Source of the DNA: Prosopocoilus inquinatus
Taxonomy: Eukaryota > Arthropoda > Insecta > Coleoptera > Lucanidae
Assembly (NCBI GenBank): GCA_036172665.1
Contig: CM069876.1
Location: forward strand, 8,866,001 to 8,930,000
Reading direction: 5' to 3'
Length of the DNA stretch: 64,000 nt
Every line of letters begins with the position of its first letter. Position 1 is the stretch's first letter. The notes under the pieces were generated by a model. The model made no database searches and was not told where the DNA came from. It saw nothing but the letters and a program-made list of their open reading frames with translations. This document shows, in pieces, positions 57,633-64,000 of the stretch. The translations under genes were made by a program, and so were the position numbers.

Positions 57633-57761
57633 AGGCCCGGTATTATAAACGCAAGTAAAATTTATTCTACAGTTTAATGCTTTAGTAACCATTGTTTTTA
57701 CAATTGTTACTAAGGCATTAAATTGTATGGTAAATTTATTTTACGTTTATAATACGGGACC
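57633..57761. mobile_element. Hairpin MITE, GGCCCGGTATTATAAACG ends
   Basis: The left end AGGCCCGGTATTATAAACG pairs with the right end CGTTTATAATACGGGACCT, and the inner arms TTTAATGCTTTAGTAAC and GTTACTAAGGCATTAAA also pair. Both arms are about 55 bp. No coding. Confidence 0.85.
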
Positions 57762-58337
57762 TAATTAAATTAAAAATTAATTAATAGAGTATAACTTAAA
57801 TGTATCACAACCGAAGGAAGATACATACTATTGTATTCAACTTGAATAAAGTACGAAGTTCAGTCAGGTTCAGCACGGACCTTCCCAGATTGGGAAACGG
57901 TAATCCACCCTTCTTTATTTAATTTAAAGTTTAAAACGCACGAGAAAACGTCAATGTAATACACAAATGTAGATGTGTCGGGAATATTTTCATAAAATAA
58001 TTTCATATATTAATTAAGAAGTAGGAGTGTATGTTATTGTTTCAAAGGCCGAGCTGATTCGTCGTACTTCGTTTGTCAGGCGCAACGAGGACGTTATTCC
58101 GTTGCAAAACCAACTTTCTTCTTTCTAATTTTTTTTTTAAAGTCCCGATTTACGAAACTTAGAAGTTGGCAACACTAAATCTAGAATGAGTGCTAGATTA
58201 AAAATGTAAGGATAAGAGAGGGGCTTTACAATTTGAATGCGCCCGGGGCCTCTCAACTCTCAAGTCCAAATCCTCCAATACTCAGATATAGGAGTACACA
58301 AAACTTGGGTTAATTGGATAGGCCCCCTAAAAGTGTA
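57762..58337. other. Sequence without recognisable gene
   Basis: No recognised domain or paired repeat. Contains a GC-richer patch near 58225-58290. Confidence 0.4.
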
Positions 58338-59030
58338 AAGCCTGTCACACACACTCCTTCTTGTCTATGGTTTTGCTTGAACGTTTAAAATTGTAATGCA
58401 AAACGGAGTGCGTGTGTGGTTAAGTTGGCCGACTTTACCTACGAGTTCCGTCAATAGTTTTGCTTGAACGCAATCAACTTCTGTTGGATTTTTCTCTATG
58501 TGTTCCGTCTTACCGATTGCAAAATGGATGGTGTGTGTGAGTTCTCACATTTGTTAGCCAGTCTTGTAAAAATGACCGATCTGAGCTTGATGACCCGAGA
58601 CTTTATCACTCAATTTATTAATCTATATCGGCAATGAAGCCAAAAAAGATTTGGTGATGAAAAAAAGTAATTCTGATTCTTTAAGACTTTGCTTTCGTCA
58701 CAAATTAAAAAAGTATAAGTCTCTTCATTCGTTAGTAAATAATTAAACTAATTATCTCCGGTTCTAGCTCTAATTCATTTAGTAAATTAAGCTTGTCAGT
58801 AGCCATTGTTTTGATCATTACATTTCTTTTTCTTTTTTATTATTTTATTATAATGAGCTACAGCAACTGTACATAACTTCTGCAGGTTAGTCATATTGGT
58901 TGAAACTAAACCGCTGACTAAACTGTCGTGAAAAGCGACTGTGTATGTGGTCCCATTAGGTTCCGTCTTGCATTACAATTAAAACGTTCAAGCAAAACTA
59001 TCGGCAAGAAGGAGTGTGTGTGCCAGCCTT
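58338..59030. mobile_element. MITE with about 68-bp terminal inverted repeats
   Basis: The left arm (AAGCCTGTCACACACACTCC ... TTTTGCTTGAACGTTTAAAA ... TTGTAATGCAAAACGGA) is complementary to the right arm (TCCGTCTTGCATTACAATTA ... GTTCAAGCAAAACTAT ... GGAGTGTGTGTGCCAGCCTT). An internal partial copy, AGTTTTGCTTGAACG, lies at 58455-58470. No transposase. Confidence 0.82.
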
Positions 59031-59198
59031 AAGTCGAGAGCCCTATTATAATACAGCTTATAATATTTTGTTATTTCACATTCTTCCAAAGCTTGCAAAG
59101 AAGTAGGTTATCACATGTTTTCCTAAAATCAATAAATATTAGGTGTATCTCTAAGTTGTGGACCTAATGTTGTTACTATTCTAGTTTAAGTTAAAGAT

Positions 59199-59364
59199 AT
59201 TGGTCCATATTCTCATCTCATTATTAAGATTATCTCTAACTAAAGCCGTGATTAAAATAAAAATAAACGATACAGTTTTATGTAAATTTGATGAGTAAGA
59301 GAGTGAGAGAGAATTCAATCACGGTGTTGCTAAATTAAAGACGAGGTGAGAAAACGGGCTATTG
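59199..59364. mobile_element. Weak foldback, possible MITE
   Basis: Loosely complementary arms: CCATATTCTCATCTC / GAGGTGAGAAAACGGG and GCCGTGATT / AATCACGGT. The pairing is imperfect and no target duplication was found. Confidence 0.4.
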
Positions 59365-59829
59365 TCCCGCAAGTTTAATAGCAGCAGACATAGTCTCGCG
59401 TATTAAATGCATTGTCAGAAGCGTTAACAACATGCGAGTATATACCGTAAGCTGGAAATAGGAAGTGCAAGAAAGATATCTCCAAAATCTGTTTCAAACT
59501 AAACAAAGGAAAATAAAAAAAAAAAATGGTTAGAAATCAATTTAGATTGCATCCTTTGTGCCGATATTTCGGCCTTCTCTGAGGCCTGATAAATAGAAGA
59601 GAAGATCGAGAACTGCACTGCAATCTCACCTTTCATATACCAGGGGAGATTCAATAATTATCTACCTAACCATGAACCAAAAAAGCTACGTGGTTGATTT
59701 CTAAAAGTTATGAATTGACATGCCCAACGCACTTCCAAATTAAATTTGGATTAAAGCAGGTCGATTGAGTAGGGAATTCATTTGGGACAATCGAAGAAGA
59801 GGAAAGAAGTTCGAAATACAGTACTGATA

Positions 59830-60345
59830 AAAAAAAGTTGAAGATCTAGCGATGATGAACCGACGTCATTAATTGCTACAGAAGTTAGAGTATCTGTAGT
59901 TTCGGTTTTAAGTATGCTGCGCTTGGGTTTGAGCCCTAGCAAGGTGTTTGTATGTTAGGTTCTTGGTGCCTAAATGTTCTTCACCCCGGAGACACAAACA
60001 AAAAGTTCAGGAAACTTCATGGCTATGCCTTTTTGGGATGGTGAGGGTAGCCTTTTAACGAAACATGTGCCAAAGGGCGCAAAAATTAATGCAGAAGCTT
60101 TGCGGAGTAAGTACTTTTCAAGACTTAGAAAGGCTCTTCAACGGATCAACAAAAACGACTTCGTCAGCTCTGTAAAGAAATTTCTTATATGATGAGAATT
60201 GTAAGGTGCATAAAGCAAGAAAAGTTAAGGAACTCGTCGACACCACTGACTCTATTTAACTGGATCCTCCTCAGATTTGGCACACTCTACTATTTTTTGT
60301 TTTGAAAACTCAAAAAGAACCCGCGAGGAATGCGATTCTCTTCAG
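59830..60345 (+). pseudogene. Second mariner transposase relic
   Basis: The frame 59974-60189 reads 'SSGNFMAMPFWDGEGSLLTK', 'VPKGAKINAEAL' and 'KYFSRLRKALQRI', which is the mariner block between the first and second catalytic aspartates. In the next frame follows 'DENCKVHKARKVKELVD' (60194-60244), equivalent to the H-D-N block with the second aspartate. Upstream and downstream parts are eroded and no TIRs were found. It differs enough from the copy at 37366 to belong to another mariner subfamily. Confidence 0.72.
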
Positions 60346-60860
60346 ATCAGGATCTAAAGAGGAGGTACTGCAGTAATAAATAAAGTTTAAATTATCCCTT
60401 TCTGGTTCTACGAGTACATGGCTAGGTTGATAATAAAATAATAATAAAACACATTTTTGTCGTCCGTTAGCGTCGATACGATGTAAATTTTTGCGTAAAA
60501 TTTACATAAATTCGTTAAAAAGTGGCAGAGACAGATTAGCATGGTAAACGCTTATTGATTAATGCGACACTTCTCTGTCATTTTTTTACAGAGCTTCATC
60601 AAATGATCACAGGCGATTTTTTCTATTTATGTTTACGCTTTTTTGTGTTAAATCGCGTATTACCATGGATTAGTTTCTGGTGAATTTTCTGAGTGCAATT
60701 CTTGATCTTGTCGAACATCCAGAACATTTTGCATCTTCAAAATCGAAATTACCAGCGCTTCAAATCTACCAAGCTACTTCCAAATCATTAGTAAATAAAA
60801 CAGCAGTATCATCACTATAAATTTAGGTAACTTTTTATTTCGATAGTTTGAATAGCTTTA

Positions 60861-61082
60861 GGCGGCTTGTCCACGACAAGAATTTTTGCCGACCGCCGTC
60901 CCGGCAAATTTACCGGATTGGTAGTAATACATTAGATTATATTCTCTCTTGTCCACGAGCCGGCACGGTAAGAACATGCAGAACATGCGGACAACAGTCA
61001 AAATGATCTAATGTATTACTACCAATCCGGTAAATCTGCCAGGACTGTGGACGGCGAAAATTCTTGTCGTGGACAAGCCGCC
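60861..61082. mobile_element. Hairpin MITE with TTA target duplication
   Basis: Nearly perfect arms of about 85 bp: left GGCGGCTTGTCCACGACAAG ... CCGGATTGGTAGTAATACAT, right its complement ending CTTGTCGTGGACAAGCCGCC. TTA stands on both sides (60858-60860 and 61083-61085). The loop of about 50 bp has no coding capacity. TTA duplications suggest PIF/Harbinger-type mobilisation. Confidence 0.9.
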
Positions 61083-61124
61083 TTAGCGTTTTTGACTTAC
61101 CTGTACTGTTACACTCAGCATTTA

Positions 61125-61243
61125 GTGCCGGTTTTTCAATCACTTTAACCTTCAGTTTATTGCCATGGAAACAATTGTCTTCGTACTTGTTACCACGGAA
61201 ATAACCGAGAGTTAGGGTTAACCTGTGATTGAAAAACCGGGCC
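61125..61243. mobile_element. Hairpin MITE with TTA target duplication, adjacent to the previous one
   Basis: The left end GTGCCGGTTTTTCAATCAC pairs with the right end GTGATTGAAAAACCGGGCC, flanked by TTA at 61122-61124 and 61244-61246. Inner arms pair partly (TTTAACCTTCAG, GGTTAACC). It lies only about 40 bp from the MITE ending at 61082. Confidence 0.85.
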
Positions 61244-61539
61244 TTAGAGTATCTTCATCTCATTTTATCACATGAGGTTACAGGAGGATGCAAATACTCT
61301 AAGTTGCAATTGGAGCAGGTACAACGAAAACGCTATTAGATTTGATATGATTTTCTTTCCTTTTTTTTTCAAAACGTGCGATTATCAATATTTAAAATGA
61401 ATTTGCATTCTCTGTTTACGTTGAAAAGTTAATCGTGAACTATCTCCTTGGGACTGAACCTTTGTCAGTTTTCATGTAATCTCCTGCCATTTAAAAATAT
61501 CAAATGTTTAGTAACCGTATGAAATGTTGTAAATTGTAA

Positions 61540-61680
61540 GTTTTTATCTCTAACCGGACAGAATATAAATGGAAAAGCACTCAACGTTTCTCTATCGATT
61601 GATAACTTCGACAGGAGTGAAAAAGAATTGAGTGCTTCTCCTTTATATCCTGTCCGGTTAAAGATTAAAAACTTGAAATT
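61540..61680. repeat. Head-to-head Penelope end segments
   Basis: The minus-strand segment 61625-61540 and the plus-strand segment 61627-61680 each read GTGCTT-T-TCC...TAT...CTGTCCGGTTA then AAAAACTT, the same end sequence as at 25811-25863 (TTCTGTCCGGTTTGAGATTA). The minus copy includes a hammerhead-like core. No coding part of a Penelope element is present nearby, so this is a solo inverted pair of ends. Confidence 0.72.
61578..61619 (-). ncRNA. Decayed hammerhead ribozyme core
   Basis: On the minus strand: CACTC (61619-61615), CTGTCGA (61614-61608, where CTGANGA is required, so the invariant A is T), a weakened stem II (GTTATC with GATAGA, loop AATC), GAAACGTT (61590-61583), and GAGTG (61582-61578). 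Stem I is intact. It matches the ribozyme at 25769-25810 part for part, but the core change should abolish cleavage. Confidence 0.65.
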
Positions 61681-62621
61681 TATATAGTTTATAATTTTTC
61701 TTTACATGATATTACACATTTCACTGATCTAGAAATTACCAAACTTAGCATAGTTACACTCTTATCTCATTTTCTATTTATCGGAATTAAAATTTCTTTT
61801 TGTCGCCTCCTCAATAGTCAGAGCTAGTAGGGTTTAAGATAATATGTTTAAAAAGAAATTTCTAACATATTCTTCTGTATATACATATTTACGCGTCACG
61901 TTATTCTATCTGTAACTTATTTTTAACATGAAAAATTCCGAAGAGAATTGAAATCTTGAAATGCGTGCATTTGATCTTGCTCGTTCCAATAACCATTAGA
62001 TTCAAGGGAAAAAAAAAATCAATAAATGTGGGTTATACTCGATGGGGTAGGTATACACGGGTCAACGTTTGTTTAACACGGAAATATCCTAACCCTGAGT
62101 GCACATTCAATATTGTTCATCGGAAATATAAGTGCCCACCAACCCTTCATGTTGGTAAAATTGTCACTGACAGCTGTTATTTTACATGAAATTAAAAAAA
62201 AAAACTTGCTACAGTACAGTAGAGATCATGCAGCATGCTCATATTTGCATATCGTCAGGATAGATACATCTGAGGGTAACAAACTTAACCAGAACTCTCG
62301 CTCTGGATCTCGCATTTCACCGCATCCCATCCCCAGGTTGACATTTCATATCTGTGGTGCATACGTAAGAGCGGGAACGAACTACGCGAAGAGCTCCTCG
62401 GGGTTTGTTCGCTTGGAAAACAATATCGCCACACAAACAAATATACGTGTACAACTGATTTATTCGGAGTGTTTAATAAAAGAAACATCTCCGGGCACCG
62501 TTATATTACTTGACAACAGCCACTTTGCCGGAAACACTTGACTCCGGGTGATGCGAATATCATTCCGCTTTTATGCCGGCACATTCAATTTGCGAATAAA
62601 TTATTCATAAATTTGTTTCAG
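61681..62621. other. Probable intron or intergenic sequence before an exon
   Basis: Includes a less AT-rich patch at 62270-62560 with chance open frames on both strands (62113-62541 plus, 62285-62488 minus), for which I see no domain. It ends in a splice acceptor (TAAATTTGTTTCAG to 62621). Confidence 0.4.
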
Positions 62622-62720
62622 TGGCTTCTAAACGGATGTCTGGAAAAGAAAGAAATTGCAGTGTGTTGTATACGGATTTAGATGAATTTAAAGTAGCAGC
62701 AAATATGATTCCATTTCAAG
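62622..62720 (+). CDS. Candidate internal exon, unknown host gene
   Basis: This 99-nt segment is bounded by an acceptor (TTTGTTTCAG, AG at 62620-62621) and a donor (CAAG|GTAAAATT, GT at 62721-62722). Only one of the three frames is open through it. It has two leading bases, then 32 codons beginning 'ASKRMSGKERNCSVLYTDLD' and ending 'NMIPFQ', and one trailing base. The amino-acid mix (charged, low in N/K/I runs) is more gene-like than neighbouring frames. I do not recognise the protein, and no adjoining exon was identified. Confidence 0.5.
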
Positions 62721-62722
62721 GT

Positions 62723-63816
62723 AAAATTCTTTGTTGTATAATTTACTGCAAATGTTCAATCCTCAAAGTCCATGACATGTTATGTTTCTGAGAGCGCTGA
62801 TATTTGAAAATAGATCTAAAGTTATAGTTAATATAAAAAAGTGACAGATTTTATAATAGAACATAATATATATAATAGAACATAATATAAGAAACCGATA
62901 TGGGTTTAAAGTAAATAAAAAGTGACAATGAATTTGCTTTCTCAGACGTTTGGAATTGGATGGTTTCTTACAGAAAACTCGAAAAATACTGAAAATAGCC
63001 TAATAAGTTATTATGATATTTTCATCAGCTCGTCAATTGCTAACCAAATATATAAGGTTTCATTTAAAAAAATATTAATTTGATGTGTAACCTAATAAAT
63101 AAACAGTCTGTATAGTTGAAAACAATTTAAGACTGTGCAGAATATGGACCTGCACAACTCTCCTTAACAAAGCTTTTTGATAAAATACACACAAATTGTC
63201 ATTTTCCTGCTTCCTCGGAGCACCGAGACACCCTGTATTAACATTTGTGTTAAAAGAATTGATAGGATATTTTTTAGAAGTATCACTATTCAACTAGGTG
63301 GTATGCAAATTAAGTAAATATTGAATGTTATAAAGTAACTGTTGGTGATAATACAATTTAAAATTTTCACTCAAACTAAGCAGATAGTACATAAGCCAGA
63401 TTATTATCAACTAAGTACTAATTTTTTTTTTTAACTTTCAGAAATAGTTTCCTAGAACGTGTATCCAAAGAAAAAAATTGCTTTATAAAACTGACAATTG
63501 CAAAAATGAACTAAATTACATAATTATGATTAATAAAAAAACTTATGTTGCATTACAAACGTTTAATTTAATTAATTGATTAATGAATTTAAAATTATTA
63601 CTTGTGAAAATTCGGAGAATCATTCTCTCGTTGAATTTCCTTTTTCGGAACGGCTCAGTTTAAGGCTGTCCACACATTCATGAAGAAAAAACGCTTTAAG
63701 GCAAAACGTTTTTGACTAATCTTGTTAAAACGTGCTTTTTCAATTCTTTAAATCAGTGGCGGCTCGTGGCTAATGATCCAGGGTAAGCGACACAGTGAAA
63801 AAGAAATAGTTAAAGG
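62723..63816. other. AT-rich sequence, possible downstream intron
   Basis: Contains a tandem duplication of TATAATAGAACATAATAT (62853-62889) and an orphan ACACCCTGTATTAAC motif near 63229. At 63755-63775 CAGTGGCGGCTCGTGGC resembles a transposon end without a partner in the window. No further exon was identified. Confidence 0.4.
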
Positions 63817-63818
63817 TA

Positions 63819-63936
63819 CAGTGGCGAGCAATAATTTTTGGTCGTTATTAGTTGTCAAAACAGGACGTTTAATTTTTTTACTTTGCAGAAATTAACGTTT
63901 TGATTGATCGACAACCAAAATTTAAGCTCGCGACTG
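63819..63936. mobile_element. TA-flanked MITE, second copy of the family nested at 18494
   Basis: The left end CAGTGGCGAGCAATAATTTT and the right end (…AATTTAAGCTCGCGACTG) are inverted, with inner pairs GGTCGTTATTAGTTG and CGACAACCAAAA, and AACAGGACGTTTAATT and AATTAACGTTTTGATT. TA stands on both sides (63817-63818, 63937-63938). At 118 bp it is a compact, probably near-complete member. Confidence 0.85.
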
Positions 63937-64000
63937 TACATACATAAGTCTTATAAATTAGTTTCTTTTAACAAAATTGCTAGCACTAAATAAACCTTTT

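Noticed and set aside
59560..59600. Near-palindrome GCCGATATTTCGGC with GAGGCCT, reminiscent of a Penelope or ribozyme end
   Set aside because: The hammerhead CUGANGA box is absent and no Penelope coding sequence is nearby.
62113..62541. 142-codon open frame
   Set aside because: No domain, no splice support at its start, AT-rich leader, and it competes with a reverse-strand frame of similar quality.

Overview
The window looks like an AT-rich animal genome, most probably an insect (beetle-like in its transposon mix, but I cannot name the species). Nothing in it looks bacterial: there are no operons, no ribosome-binding sites and no dense coding. It shows intron/exon signals, short exons in long AT-rich sequence, and relics of most major eukaryotic transposon classes. 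No complete host gene is visible. Three candidate host exons stand out: a last exon encoding a C-terminal membrane anchor (20143-20326), a long open exon-like frame (43791-44130) and a 99-nt internal exon (62622-62720).

The rest is mostly a graveyard of mobile DNA. From left to right: a CR1/jockey-type reverse transcriptase tail (1-871); hairpin and terminal-inverted-repeat MITEs (2.1-4.4 kb); a 1.46-kb foldback (6.5-8.0 kb); a second CR1-group element with a 490-codon open frame (11.1-13.2 kb); another foldback (13.3-14.2 kb); a reverse-strand Penelope fragment (16.6-17.2 kb); a hAT MITE holding a TA-type MITE (18.2-18.8 kb); the membrane-tail exon followed by nested MITEs (20.1-20.7 kb); a piggyBac relic (20.7-22.0 kb); a second Penelope copy whose 3' end carries a hammerhead-ribozyme core (25.1-25.9 kb); a Tc1 element split by a hAT element (27.4-30.5 kb); a Ty3/gypsy remnant on the minus strand (30.6-31.5 kb); a mariner (37.2-38.5 kb); a DUF4817-type DDE element with TIRs over 400 bp inserted into a foldback copy (39.1-41.7 kb); a plus-strand Ty3/gypsy remnant (46.4-48.2 kb); a pogo-like MITE carrying a CATCGATC minisatellite (50.0-51.5 kb); a full-length but broken pogo-like element (53.5-56.0 kb); several more MITEs, a second mariner relic and inverted Penelope ends (57.6-61.7 kb); and a last MITE (63.8 kb).

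No pathway can be reconstructed. The relationships that matter are insertions inside insertions. These give relative ages and, in several cases, exact ends and target-site duplications: 8 bp for two hAT-like elements, TA for the Tc1/mariner/pogo types, and TTA for one MITE group. All transposase and polymerase frames carry stops, frameshifts or deletions, except the two CR1-type open frames. Coordinates of repeats were read by eye from matching arms and can be off by a few bases where no duplication fixes the edge.
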